Source of the DNA: Streptomyces venezuelae
GTDB lineage: Bacteria > Actinomycetota > Actinomycetes > Streptomycetales > Streptomycetaceae
Assembly: GCF_008642275.1 (NCBI RefSeq)
Contig: NZ_CP029189.1
Span: forward strand, 868,001-932,000
Reading direction: 5' to 3'
Length of the DNA stretch: 64,000 bases
Both the position numbers and the translations under genes were made by a program. Under the pieces are notes generated by a model that searched no databases, had not been told where the DNA came from, and saw only the letters and a program-made list of their open reading frames with translations. Positions 32,920 to 41,034 of this stretch are shown piece by piece. Position 1 is the first letter of the stretch. Each line of letters opens with the position of its first letter.

Positions 32920-33327
32920 CTACTCGAAGTAGACGGTGGCGATCAGGTGGTGCCAGGTGTAGCGCCCGACCACACCGTCCGCGCCGCCCCTGGTCGAGTT
33001 GCTGCGCTGGAAGTTCACCACCGCGTCGTACGTCTTGGGGCCGAAGCGTCCGTCGACGAAGCCGGGCTGGTCCTCGCTCCGGACGGCTCCGGCCTCGAGC
33101 AGCTCCTCCTGGAGCTCCCGGACGCACACGCCGGACGAGCCCTTGGCCAGTACCACCGTGGGGATCTCCCACGCCATGTAGTACTCGGAGCCGTAGGCGT
33201 TCTTGCAGGCCTGCAGTTCGTTGCCCCAACTGGCCTGGGCGGTGGGGGCGGTGACCAGCAGCGTGCCGACGGCGGACGCGGCGAGCGCGAGGGCGGCGAG
33301 AGGGCGGATGCGATGCGACGAGGGCAT
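32920..33327 (-). CDS. Small secreted peptidoglycan-binding-domain protein 2
   Basis: A 135-residue paralogue of the flanking genes. The signal peptide ends near ANTAQAS-type residues (APTAQASWG). The mature part has the same spacing of two Cys (QACKNAYG and GVCVREL) and a PG-binding domain (FVDGRFGPKTYDAVVNFQRS, GVVGRYTWHHL). The ATG has AGGAG nine bases upstream. It lies 47 bases upstream of paralogue 1 and 79 bases downstream of paralogue 3, suggesting duplication in place. Confidence 0.85.
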   Translation of the reverse strand: MPSSHRIRPLAALALAASAVGTLLVTAPTAQASWGNELQACKNAYGSEYYMAWEIPTVVLAKGSSGVCVRELQEELLEAGAVRSEDQPGFVDGRFGPKTYDAVVNFQRSNSTRGGADGVVGRYTWHHLIATVYFE

Positions 33328-33406
33328 GGGAAGGCGTCTCCTGGCGATGCGGAGGAAGAGCGGACGGGACGTACGCGGGAAGAGGCCCGCGCGAGGCGGG
33401 AGGGAC

Positions 33407-33802
33407 TCAGCCCGTCAGGAGCTTCTCCCAGGTCCGCGGACCCACGATGCCGTCGGCGTCGAGGTTGTGGCTGCTCTGGAACCGGCGGACGGCCGAGTCG
33501 GTACGGGCGCCGAACACGCCGTCGACGAAGGTTCCGCCGCCCTGCTCCCACGAGGTCAGGCCGAACTGCGCGACGAGCTCCTGGAGTCCGCGGACACACA
33601 CGTCGGAGTCGCCCTGGGAGTAGTTGTAGCGCGGGATGTTGTAGCGCCCGCTCGGGGAGAGGCGCGTGCCGTACGTGTCCTTGCAGATCTTGTACGAGGA
33701 GTCGTCCGCATGGGCGGCCGGGGCGGAGACGAGCAGGGTTCCGGCGGAGACGGCGGCGATGAGGAGCGAGGTGACGCCCTTCGCGGGGCGGGGTATGCGC
33801 AT
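33407..33802 (-). CDS. Small secreted peptidoglycan-binding-domain protein 3
   Basis: A 131-residue secreted protein, first of the tandem trio in transcription order. It has a signal peptide to about residue 32 (APAAHADD), Cys residues in YKICKDTYG and DVCVRGLQEL, and a PG-binding domain with FVDGVFGARTDSAVRRFQSS and DGIVGPRTWEKLL. The start at 33802 (MRIPRPAKG) has AAAGAG upstream. The upstream 220-base gap is low in information and shows short GGTGGCCCG/GGCGGCCTG repeats. Confidence 0.85.
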   Translation of the reverse strand: MRIPRPAKGVTSLLIAAVSAGTLLVSAPAAHADDSSYKICKDTYGTRLSPSGRYNIPRYNYSQGDSDVCVRGLQELVAQFGLTSWEQGGGTFVDGVFGARTDSAVRRFQSSHNLDADGIVGPRTWEKLLTG

Positions 33803-34023
33803 GTCGGGAGACTCTTTCGCTGATGATCCGGTGGCCCGGTGGCCCGGCGGCCTGTCGGGGACACGGCCTGGTGGCCTGGCGGCCTGGTGACGTCGAAAAG
33901 CTGTCACACGAGGCCCGGCCGTCTCCCTCGTCCCACCCGCGCGGGATGCGGGGGACGAACATCGACCCAGGTCAGAGCCGCTTTTCGGCCCCCGTCCCAG
34001 GGACGTCCCGCGGGTCGGGCCGG
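33803..34023. other. Intergenic stretch with GGTGGCC microrepeats
   Basis: No gene was recognised. Between about 33828 and 33890 the motif GGTGGCC or GGCGGCC followed by TG or CG recurs at nine-base steps, a simple tandem microsatellite-like tract in the upstream region of the peptidoglycan-binding trio. The remainder shows no clear promoter. Confidence 0.5.
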
Positions 34024-34428
34024 TCAGCCGGCCCGCTCACGCACGTAGGTCTCGGTGAGGAGATCGCAGGTGCACCAGTCGCCGGCGCACGGGGTGCCGT
34101 ACTCCGCGCCGTAGGGGCCGAGCCGGGCCATGAGGTCGAGGATCCCGGCGCGTTCGGGCGCGGCGAGGACGGGGGCCGGAGCATCCTCCGGTCGCCGCCG
34201 GCCGGACGGGAGGTGGTCCAGGTCGGCGACGCGCCGGCCGTCGACGAAGAGGGTGAGGAGCGGGTGCTCGGGGAAGTCGTTGAGCCGCAGGACCCACCAG
34301 CGCCCTCCGACCCGCGCGGCATGCGGAAAGACGCCCGAGCCCGTGGCGTACCAGCTGGTGCCCGGTGGCAGCGGGAGCGGGATCCCGTCCGCCCCCGCCC
34401 GTCCTGTGGCGGCCCGTTCGTTCGTCAT
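34024..34428 (-). CDS. Hypothetical protein
   Basis: A 134-residue soluble protein not assigned to a family. A Trp-rich start (GTSWYATGSGVFPHAARVG) is followed by GRWWVLRLNDFPEHPLLTLF and ends in a Cys-containing AGDWCTCDLLTETYVRE. Comparable small proteins are common next to regulatory genes in Streptomyces. The ATG at 34428 was chosen; a GTG at 34449 would add seven residues. It is 48 bases downstream of nothing obvious on its strand and precedes no operon partner. Confidence 0.6.
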   Translation of the reverse strand: MTNERAATGRAGADGIPLPLPPGTSWYATGSGVFPHAARVGGRWWVLRLNDFPEHPLLTLFVDGRRVADLDHLPSGRRRPEDAPAPVLAAPERAGILDLMARLGPYGAEYGTPCAGDWCTCDLLTETYVRERAG

Positions 34429-34476
34429 GGGTCCATCGTGCACGCCCACGACACGCGGAGCAGCTGCCGGGGGCGT

Positions 34477-35868
34477 TCAGAACTGCAGCCGGAACAGCGC
34501 ACCCCCGCCCGGAGCGGCCTCCGCCGTCAGCTCGGCGGAGTGCGCCCGCGCGATCTGCCGGGCCATGGCCAGGCCGAGCCCCGACCCCGGCAGCGCGCGG
34601 GCCGCCCCGGCCCGGTAGAACCGGTCGAAGACGTGCGGCAGGTCCTGCGGCGAGATGCCCGGGCCGTGGTCACGGACCGTCAGCTCGGGTCTCCTGCCTC
34701 CGCCCGGGACGCCCGCCACCAGCTCCACCTCGACGGGCAGCCCGTCCCGGCTGAACTTGGCCGCGTTGTCGAGCAGGTTCCCCAGAAGCCGGCTGAGCCG
34801 GGCAGGTACCCCCGGCACCACGACGGGCTCGGCCGGCACCCGTACGTGGACGGGCACGGCCGGCCAGTGCGTCCGCGCCGCCTGCGCGCAGTGCTCCACC
34901 AGTGCGTCCAGCCGGACCTGTTCCACGAGCGGCTGCGGCTCCTCGTCCCGGGCCAGTTCGATCAGGTCGTTGACGAGTCCCGTCACCTCCCGCAACTGCC
35001 GTCCCAGCGCGGCCGAGGCACGCTCGCGCTGTTCCGGGGTGAGCCGGTCGGCCCGGGCCAGCAGCTCGGCGTTGGTCCGCAGCGCCGTCAGCGGGGTGCG
35101 CAGTTCGTGGGAGGCGTCCGCGACGAGCTGGCGCTGCGCCGCGACCGACTGTTCGAGCTCCCCCAGCATGGTGTTGAAGCTCGTGGCCAGCCGGGTGATC
35201 TCGTCCTCCCGCCCCGGTGGGGGCAGTTCGATCCGGTGCCGGGCGTCGCGGGTGGCGGCGATCCGCTCGGCCGTCGCGGTGAGCCGGGCGACCGGCGCCA
35301 GGCCGGTCCGCGAGACCCAGGACCCCAGCAGGGCGGCCAGCAGCACGCCGACCACCGCCGTCAGCACCAGCCACCGGGCCGCCTCCTCGATGCCGTCCTC
35401 GACGGTGTCGGCCCGCAGGGCCACCTGGAGGGCGCGCCCCTTGGCGTAGTCGGTGGTGAGCATCCGGGCGGGATACCCCGCCACCGCGATGTTCGTGTAG
35501 TAGGGGGCCTTGCGGCCCGCCGCGACCTCCCGCGCCGCCGGGGCCACCGGCAGCAGCCCCGGGGTTCCGGGGTCCTTGGCCGGGTCGGCGGCCACCACCT
35601 CCGCGCAGGCGGGGGCAGCCAGGAACCGGCATTCCCCGGCCAGGGTGCCCGGCGCGGCCCCCGGATTGCGCTGGGCGGCGAGCCGCGCGGACTGGGTGAG
35701 GCTGAGGTCGAGCTGCTCGTAGAGCGCGGACCGGACCACCAGGAACGCCGTCGCGCACACCCCGACGGCCACCAGCGCCACGGCGGCGGTGACCGACAGC
35801 GCCAGCCGGGTGCGCAGGGGGCCGCGCCTGCGCCAGACCCGGCCGAGCCGCCGACGGCCGCCGCTCAC
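34477..35868 (-). CDS. Membrane sensor histidine kinase (OmpR-partner type)
   Basis: A 463-residue classical sensor kinase. Two transmembrane helices (about residues 20-45 and 155-180) bracket an extracellular sensing domain. A HAMP domain follows, then the H box VADASHELRTPLTALRTN, N box LLGNLLDNAAKFS, G1 box DHGPGIS and G2 GSGLGLAMARQIA. The GTG at 35868 overlaps the response-regulator stop (GTGA), so the pair is translationally coupled. The signal may relate to the cell wall because the divergent operon encodes a MurG paralogue. Confidence 0.93.
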   Translation of the reverse strand: MSGGRRRLGRVWRRRGPLRTRLALSVTAAVALVAVGVCATAFLVVRSALYEQLDLSLTQSARLAAQRNPGAAPGTLAGECRFLAAPACAEVVAADPAKDPGTPGLLPVAPAAREVAAGRKAPYYTNIAVAGYPARMLTTDYAKGRALQVALRADTVEDGIEEAARWLVLTAVVGVLLAALLGSWVSRTGLAPVARLTATAERIAATRDARHRIELPPPGREDEITRLATSFNTMLGELEQSVAAQRQLVADASHELRTPLTALRTNAELLARADRLTPEQRERASAALGRQLREVTGLVNDLIELARDEEPQPLVEQVRLDALVEHCAQAARTHWPAVPVHVRVPAEPVVVPGVPARLSRLLGNLLDNAAKFSRDGLPVEVELVAGVPGGGRRPELTVRDHGPGISPQDLPHVFDRFYRAGAARALPGSGLGLAMARQIARAHSAELTAEAAPGGGALFRLQF

Positions 35869-36590
35869 GCCGCGTCCAGCCGGTAGCCGACCCCGTGGAC
35901 GGTGTGCACCAGCCGGGGTTCGCCCGCGGCCTCCAGTTTCCGGCGCAGGTAGCCGACGTAGACGGCGAGGGAGTTGGAGTCCGGCCCGAAGTCCCGCCCC
36001 CACACCAGCTCCAGGATCAGCTCGCGCGGGAGTACCTGGCCGGGGTGGCGCAGGAGCAGTTCGAGCAGGGCCGCCTCGGTACGGCTGAACTCCAGCGGAC
36101 GGCTCCCCCGGCGCCCGGTCCGGGTCGCGGGGTCGAGGACGAGGTCGGCGAAGCCGAGCGGTGCGGTGGCACCGGCGGGGCCGGGCGCGGCCCGCCGCAG
36201 GAGCGCGCGGACCCGGGCGACCAGCTCGTCCAGGGCGAAGGGTTTGACGAGGTAGTCGTCGGCGCCCGCCTCCAGCCCGTCGACGCGCTCGCTGACGGAG
36301 TCGAGCGCGGTCAGGACGAGGACGGGGGTACGGTCGCCCAGCGCGCGCAGCTGCCGGCAGACGGCGAGTCCGTCGAGTACGGGCATCATCACGTCGAGGA
36401 CCACCGCATCGGGTTCCCAGGCCGCGACCTGGGAGAGGGCGGCGAGCCCGTCCGGGACGCCCCGTACCTCGTACCCCTCGACGGCGAGCCCGTCCTCGAC
36501 GGCGGCCCGCACCTCGGGCTCGTCGTCGACGACGAGGATCCGCTGCCCGCCCGTACCGCGTGTGCTGCCTGTGCTGTCCGTGGAGCTCAT
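35865..36590 (-). CDS. OmpR-family response regulator
   Basis: A 241-residue response regulator. Receiver: ILVVDDEPEVRAAVEDGL, phospho-acceptor Asp in AVVLDVMMPVLDG, Lys in DYLVKPFALDEL. Output: winged helix with LEFSRTEAALLELLLRHPGQ and VYVGYLRRKLE, PrrA/MprA-like. The ATG at 36590 precedes its kinase partner and is divergent from the MurG paralogue. Three spaced CTTCT/CTCTTA repeats in the intergenic region (36611-36640) are its likely binding site. Confidence 0.93.
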   Translation of the reverse strand: MSSTDSTGSTRGTGGQRILVVDDEPEVRAAVEDGLAVEGYEVRGVPDGLAALSQVAAWEPDAVVLDVMMPVLDGLAVCRQLRALGDRTPVLVLTALDSVSERVDGLEAGADDYLVKPFALDELVARVRALLRRAAPGPAGATAPLGFADLVLDPATRTGRRGSRPLEFSRTEAALLELLLRHPGQVLPRELILELVWGRDFGPDSNSLAVYVGYLRRKLEAAGEPRLVHTVHGVGYRLDAA

Positions 36591-36610
36591 GGGGCACAGC
36601 CTGCCAAAGG

Positions 36611-36640
36611 CTTCTGAGAGATCCTCTTAGAACCTTCTTA
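36611..36640. promoter_or_regulatory. Three direct repeats between the two-component system and the MurG paralogue
   Basis: CTTCTGA (36611), CCTCTTA (36623) and CTTCTTA (36634) lie 11 to 12 bases apart, the spacing seen for OmpR-type dimers. They are A/T-rich compared with the flanks. The minus strand reads TAAGAAGG...TAAGAGG...TCAGAAG. Their position between the divergent regulator and murG-like genes, 24 bases before the MurG ATG, fits autoregulation and control of both operons. Confidence 0.5.
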
Positions 36641-36663
36641 CGGCGCACCGGGAGTGTGCGCAC

Positions 36664-37854
36664 ATGACCACCACCACACCCCACACATCCGGGGCGCTCT
36701 CCGTCGTGATCGGTGCGGGCGGCACCGGCGGGCACATCTATCCCGGTCTCGCCCTCGCGGAGGCGCTGCGCGCCGCCGTGCCCGGAGCCGTGGTCTCGTT
36801 CGTCGGGACCGAGCGCGGCCTGGAGACCGAACTGATCCCCCGTGCCGGCTACCGCCTGCACACCGTCGACATGATCCCCTTCGATCCCGCGCTGGGCGCG
36901 AAGCGGTACCTGCTCCCCGCGGCGCTGCTGCGCTCGGCGCACCAGGCGCGTTCGGTGATCCGGGCGCAGGGTGCCCACGTCGTCGTGGGCATGGGCGGAT
37001 ACCCGAGCGCGCCCGCCGTGCTGGGTGCCCGGCTGGCGGGGCTGCCGGCCGTGATCCACGAGTCGAACGCGGTGCCCGGCCGCGCCAACCAGTTCGCGGC
37101 CCGGCTCACGCAGCACGTCGCGGTGGCCTTCGACCGCAGCCGGGGCCACCTCGCGGGCGGCGACCGGGCGCTGACCACCGGGATGCCGATCTCCGCCGCC
37201 CTGGCCGGTCTCGCCGAGCTGCCCGGGCCGGACCGGACGAGGCTGCGCGCCGGGGCCCGGCGGGCGCTCGGGGTCCCGGCGGGGCGCCGGCTGGTCGTCT
37301 TCAACGGCGGCAGCCTGGGCGCGGTGCGCCTCACGCGGGCGGCGGCCGGTCTCGCCGACCTCTGGCAGTACCGGGACGACGTGCAGCTGCTGGTCAAGAC
37401 CGGTCCGGACGCGCTGCCGGACGCGGTGGCCGAGCTGGCGTCGTCCGGCGGGGAGCGGATCGCCCGGGCCGTGCCGTACCTGGACCGGATGGACCTCGTG
37501 TACGCGGCCGCCGACCTGGTGGTGTGCCGTGCGGGCTCCGCGACCGTCGCCGAGCTCGCGGCGACCGGGGTCCCGTCGGTCCTGGTGCCCTACCCGTACG
37601 CGCCCGGCGACCACCAGACCCACAACGCGCGGGTGCTGTCGGACGCGGGCGCGGGACTGCTCCTGCCCGACGCCGAGACCACCGCGGAACGCCTCGCCGG
37701 CCTCATCGGACCGCTGCTGGCCGACCCGGCGCGGCTGTCGGCGATGGCCGGCGCCGCCGACCCGGGCCCGCACGCACGGGCCGCCGAACTGCTGGCCGCG
37801 GAAGTCCTCCGCGTCGCCGGCCTCGTACCCACCCCTCACCTGGAGCGCATATGA
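36664..37854 (+). CDS. MurG-like UDP-GlcNAc glycosyltransferase (second MurG)
   Basis: A 396-residue GT-B enzyme of the MurG family. The N-terminal GAGGTGGHIYPGLALAEAL loop binds the lipid-diphosphate acceptor, and GMGGYPSAPAVLGARL, HESNAVPGRAN, VCRAGSATVAELAATG and PYAPGDHQTHNA are conserved. MurG adds GlcNAc to lipid I in peptidoglycan synthesis. As it is not in a dcw cluster and shares an operon with an epimerase, it is probably a paralogue induced by the divergent two-component system. The start has GGGAG nine bases upstream; the stop overlaps the next gene (ATGA). Confidence 0.9.
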   Translation: MTTTTPHTSGALSVVIGAGGTGGHIYPGLALAEALRAAVPGAVVSFVGTERGLETELIPRAGYRLHTVDMIPFDPALGAKRYLLPAALLRSAHQARSVIRAQGAHVVVGMGGYPSAPAVLGARLAGLPAVIHESNAVPGRANQFAARLTQHVAVAFDRSRGHLAGGDRALTTGMPISAALAGLAELPGPDRTRLRAGARRALGVPAGRRLVVFNGGSLGAVRLTRAAAGLADLWQYRDDVQLLVKTGPDALPDAVAELASSGGERIARAVPYLDRMDLVYAAADLVVCRAGSATVAELAATGVPSVLVPYPYAPGDHQTHNARVLSDAGAGLLLPDAETTAERLAGLIGPLLADPARLSAMAGAADPGPHARAAELLAAEVLRVAGLVPTPHLERI

Positions 37855-38846
37855 ACAGCTGGACCGACCGCACCGTCCTCGTCACCGGCGCGGAGGGCTT
37901 CATCGGCTCGACGCTGGTGGACCTGCTGGTGTCGCGGGGTGCGCGGGTGCGCGCCCTCGTCCACTACAAGCCGTACGCGGAGAAGGGCCACCTGGCGCGC
38001 TACCTCGCCGACCCGGACGGTCCGGTGGAGATGTGGGCGGGGGACGTCCGTGACGCGGGCCGGGTCAGCGACGCGGTGGCCGGCTGCGACACCGTCTTCC
38101 ACCTGGCGGCGCTGATCGGGATCCCGTACAGCTACGCCTCGCCGGGCGCGTACGTGCAGACGAACGTGACGGGCACGCAGAACGTGGCGGAGGCCTGCCG
38201 GCGACACGACGTCCGGCGCCTCGTGCACACCTCGACCAGTGAGGTCTACGGGACGGCGCTGACCGCCCCGATCTCCGAGAGCCACCCGCTGCAGCCGCAG
38301 TCCCCGTACTCGGCGTCGAAGATCGGCGCGGACATGATGGCGCTCTCCTTCCACCACGCCTTCGAGCTCCCGGTGACGGTGGTGCGCCCGTTCAACACGT
38401 ACGGGCCGCGCCAGTCGGCGCGCGCGGTCATCCCGACGATCCTGGCGCAACTGCACGCGGGGTCCCGGGAGATCCGCCTGGGCTCGCTCACGCCGACCCG
38501 GGACTTCACGTACGTGACGGACACCGCGGAGGGTTTCCTGGCGGTGGCGGAGTGCGACCGGGCGCTGGGTGAGGTGGTCAACCTCGGCACCGGCGAGGAG
38601 ATCTCGGTCGGCGCCCTGGCCGAGGCCCTGATCGCGGCTTCCGGCCGGGACGCGGAGGTGGTGGTGGACCCGACCCGGCTGCGGCCCTCGGGCAGCGAGG
38701 TCCAGCGTCTGCTGTCGGACAACTCCCGGGCCCGCGACTGGGCCGGCTGGCGGCCCCGGGTCGGGCTGGAGGAGGGCCTGCGCCGCACCTCGGACTGGAT
38801 CGCGGCGAACCCCTCCCTCTTCGCCCCGGACCGGTACGCGGTCTGA
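37851..38846 (+). CDS. NAD-dependent nucleotide-sugar epimerase/dehydratase
   Basis: A 331-residue extended short-chain dehydrogenase. The N-terminal VLVTGAEGFIGSTLVDLL is the NAD-binding glycine motif, YSASKIGADMMAL holds the catalytic Tyr-x3-Lys, and RPFNTYGPRQSARAVIP is typical of GalE/RmlB-type enzymes acting on nucleotide sugars. The ATG overlaps the MurG-paralogue stop by four bases, with TGGAG upstream, so the pair probably acts in one glycan pathway. The sugar is unknown. Confidence 0.9.
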   Translation: MNSWTDRTVLVTGAEGFIGSTLVDLLVSRGARVRALVHYKPYAEKGHLARYLADPDGPVEMWAGDVRDAGRVSDAVAGCDTVFHLAALIGIPYSYASPGAYVQTNVTGTQNVAEACRRHDVRRLVHTSTSEVYGTALTAPISESHPLQPQSPYSASKIGADMMALSFHHAFELPVTVVRPFNTYGPRQSARAVIPTILAQLHAGSREIRLGSLTPTRDFTYVTDTAEGFLAVAECDRALGEVVNLGTGEEISVGALAEALIAASGRDAEVVVDPTRLRPSGSEVQRLLSDNSRARDWAGWRPRVGLEEGLRRTSDWIAANPSLFAPDRYAV

Positions 38847-38863
38847 GGGCGGCCTCCTCCGGA

Positions 38864-38896
38864 CCCGACGGTGCCCCGGCCCGGGGCGCCGTCGGG
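38864..38896 (+). terminator. Long GC hairpin after the MurG-paralogue operon
   Basis: CCCGACGGTGCCCC (38864-38877) pairs with GGGGCGCCGTCGGG (38883-38896) across a 5-base loop, with one T-G wobble. It begins 18 bases after the epimerase stop. Two GGATATC boxes at 38898 and 38929 follow and may be promoter elements of the acetyltransferase gene. Confidence 0.7.
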
Positions 38897-38972
38897 CGGA
38901 TATCCCGGTGAACCGGTGGCCGGTCGCCGGATATCTTGGCTCGTCCCGCACCGAACCCGGAGGTCCTCCCGC

Positions 38973-39515
38973 ATGAGCAGCACGACGCCGTCCTTTCCCG
39001 ACCGTATGGAGCTGACGGGCGAGGGCCTGGTCCTGCGCGACTGGACAGCGGCGGACCTGGCGGCGATGCCCGAGCTCTTCGACCACCCCGACATCGCCTA
39101 CTGGACGCCGATCGTCTCCCCCTTCGACGCGGAGGCCGCCCGCAACCGTCTGGAGCGGGCGCAGCGGCTGCGCAAGGAGGGTACGGCCGTCCTGCTGGCC
39201 ATCACCGTCGACGGGGGCGCCCCGCTCGGCGAGGTGATGCTCAAGCGCGCGCCCGAGGGCACGGAGCTCGGATACGCCCTCGGTCCGGCGCACCGGGGCC
39301 AGGGTCTGGCTGCCCGGGCGGTGCGGGTGATGGCCGCGTACGCCTTCGAGCAGCTGGGGGTGGACCGGGTGATCCTGGAGCTGGAGGCCGAGAACGCCTC
39401 CAGCGTCGGTGTGGCCACCCGGGCCGGGTTCCGCCTCCTCGACGTACCGCTGATCACGGGCGAGGAGAAGGGGCGGCCCTACACGCTCCAGACCTGGGGC
39501 CTCGACCGCTCCTGA
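38973..39515 (+). CDS. GNAT-family N-acetyltransferase
   Basis: A 180-residue acetyl-CoA-dependent acetyltransferase of the RimJ-like type. Conserved motif A reads LGYALGPAHRGQGLAARAVR, and the C-terminal VILELEAENASSVGVATRAGF is standard. The substrate (protein N-terminus or small molecule) is not evident. The ATG has GGAGGTCC eight bases upstream. Its last 37 bases are antisense to the end of the convergent LLM oxidoreductase gene. The 126-base upstream gap has two GGATATC boxes 31 bases apart. Confidence 0.9.
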   Translation: MSSTTPSFPDRMELTGEGLVLRDWTAADLAAMPELFDHPDIAYWTPIVSPFDAEAARNRLERAQRLRKEGTAVLLAITVDGGAPLGEVMLKRAPEGTELGYALGPAHRGQGLAARAVRVMAAYAFEQLGVDRVILELEAENASSVGVATRAGFRLLDVPLITGEEKGRPYTLQTWGLDRS

Positions 39516-40498
39516 ACCCGCAGGCCCGGGGCGGAGGCTGCCACCGGGGCCGCGGGCCGCGGACCGGGGGCCTGGAGTGCGAAGGCCTCGGAGAGCAGTT
39601 CGTACGAGCGCCGGCGGTCCGCCGGGTCGCAGGTCAGGGTGTTGACGATCAGCTCGTCCACACCGTGGCTCCCGGCGAGGGCCGTCAGCGCAGCGGCGAC
39701 CTGCTCCGGTGCCCCGGAGACCAGGGCCGTGCGGTGCACCTTGGCCCGTTCCAGTTCCGCGCCCGTCCAGCGGTGACGGCGCGCGGTCTCGTACGCCGGG
39801 AGCGGGCCGTCCTCGCCGAGGTCCTTGCGGGCACGCCACAGCAGCAGGCTCTGGGCCAGTTCCTCGGCGCGCCCGGCGCTGTCCGCCGTCACCACGCGTA
39901 CCGCGAGGGCGCCGCCCGGCCGGTCGCCCGTGGCGGTGCGGAACCGGTCGCGGTAGTCCTCGAAGGCCTCCTGGCCGCCCACCGGGGAGAAGAAGTGCCC
40001 GAACGCGAACTCGGTACCCAGCAGCCCGGCCAGCCGCGCCGACTCGCGTCCCGCGCCCAGGAGCCACATCTGCGGCGGGACCGGAGCGTGCGGGACGACT
40101 CCGCCCCCGGTCAGCAGTGCGCGCAGCCCGGCCAGCCGCTGCGGGAAGTCGCGGGCGGGACCCCCGGCACGGCCGATGCCGAGGTCGACCCGTCCGGGGT
40201 GGAGGGAGGCCAGTACGCCGAACACCTCGGCCACCTTCGCCGGGTCGTAGCGGGGCAGCAGCACCCCGCCGGTCCCGATCCGCATCCGCGAGGTGTGGGC
40301 GAGCAGGGTGGCCGCGAGGATCTCCGGCGCGCTGCTCGCGAAGCCGGGCGAGTCGTGGTGTTCGGCGACCCAGTAGCGGGTGTAGCCGAGGGCCTCGGCG
40401 GCTCGGGCGAGATCCACGGAGGCGCGCAGTGCCTGGTCCGGGGTGTGGTCCTCGCCCACCGGGGTCTGGTCGAGCACGGACAGTCGCAGTTCTGTCAT
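39479..40498 (-). CDS. LLM-class flavin-dependent oxidoreductase, MsnO8-like
   Basis: A 339-residue luciferase-like monooxygenase. The start LSVLDQTPVGEDHTPDQAL and RYWVAEHHDSPGFASSAP match the MsnO8 subgroup, and LHPGRVDLGIGRAGG is the flavin-binding signature. It oxidises an unknown organic substrate using reduced FMN. The ATG has GAAAGG upstream. It is the third gene of an operon with a hypothetical protein and an esterase, and ends antisense to the acetyltransferase gene. Confidence 0.9.
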   Translation of the reverse strand: MTELRLSVLDQTPVGEDHTPDQALRASVDLARAAEALGYTRYWVAEHHDSPGFASSAPEILAATLLAHTSRMRIGTGGVLLPRYDPAKVAEVFGVLASLHPGRVDLGIGRAGGPARDFPQRLAGLRALLTGGGVVPHAPVPPQMWLLGAGRESARLAGLLGTEFAFGHFFSPVGGQEAFEDYRDRFRTATGDRPGGALAVRVVTADSAGRAEELAQSLLLWRARKDLGEDGPLPAYETARRHRWTGAELERAKVHRTALVSGAPEQVAAALTALAGSHGVDELIVNTLTCDPADRRRSYELLSEAFALQAPGPRPAAPVAASAPGLRVQERSRPQVWSV

Positions 40499-40511
40499 GA
40501 CGGGCCGCCTT

Positions 40512-41033
40512 TCAGTGCTGGTGGACGGGGAGGCCGGTGGCGCCCGCCATGGTCGCGGGGACGATCCTGAAGTCCCTTTCGAAGACCAGGTTGTGGAGGT
40601 CCGCGGCGGCGATCGCACGCAGGGTGGGCAGTTCGGCGGCTGCCTGTGCGTCGTCGAAGACGTTCAGCGGCCATTCGGAGACCGTCGCGCCGCGCAGGTG
40701 CGGGTGGTGGAAGGAGGCTCCGTAGTGCGCGTACAGCGTCACGGGCGGGATGTCGGCGGCCGACTGCTCGTCCCACCACAGGGTCCAGGCGTGGAAGAGG
40801 CTGCGGTCGTCGGCTCGTTGGACTCCGCTCGCGTCGATCACGCCCTGTCCGAGGAGCAGTTCGTCGTTGAGTTCGCCGAGCGCCTGGCGGGCGTACGGGT
40901 CCAGCAGGCGCGCGGCGGTACGGAAGTGCTCCTCCTTGTCGGGACGGGAGACGGAGCCGCCGTGGATGCCGTCGCGCAGATCGGCGAAGTGGCGCAGCAG
41001 GGCGTCGAGGTTGGGGACGTCGGAGACGGTCAT
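40512..41033 (-). CDS. Hypothetical protein, about 173 aa
   Basis: No family recognised. The sequence is soluble and rich in His/Trp (WTLWWDEQS, YAHYGASFHHPHLRG). It lies between an esterase gene (one base gap, stop at 41035) and the LLM oxidoreductase gene (13-base gap), so all three probably serve one small catabolic or modification pathway. The ATG at 41033 overlaps the upstream stop region with no obvious strong ribosome site. Confidence 0.65.
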   Translation of the reverse strand: MTVSDVPNLDALLRHFADLRDGIHGGSVSRPDKEEHFRTAARLLDPYARQALGELNDELLLGQGVIDASGVQRADDRSLFHAWTLWWDEQSAADIPPVTLYAHYGASFHHPHLRGATVSEWPLNVFDDAQAAAELPTLRAIAAADLHNLVFERDFRIVPATMAGATGLPVHQH

Positions 41034-41034
41034 G

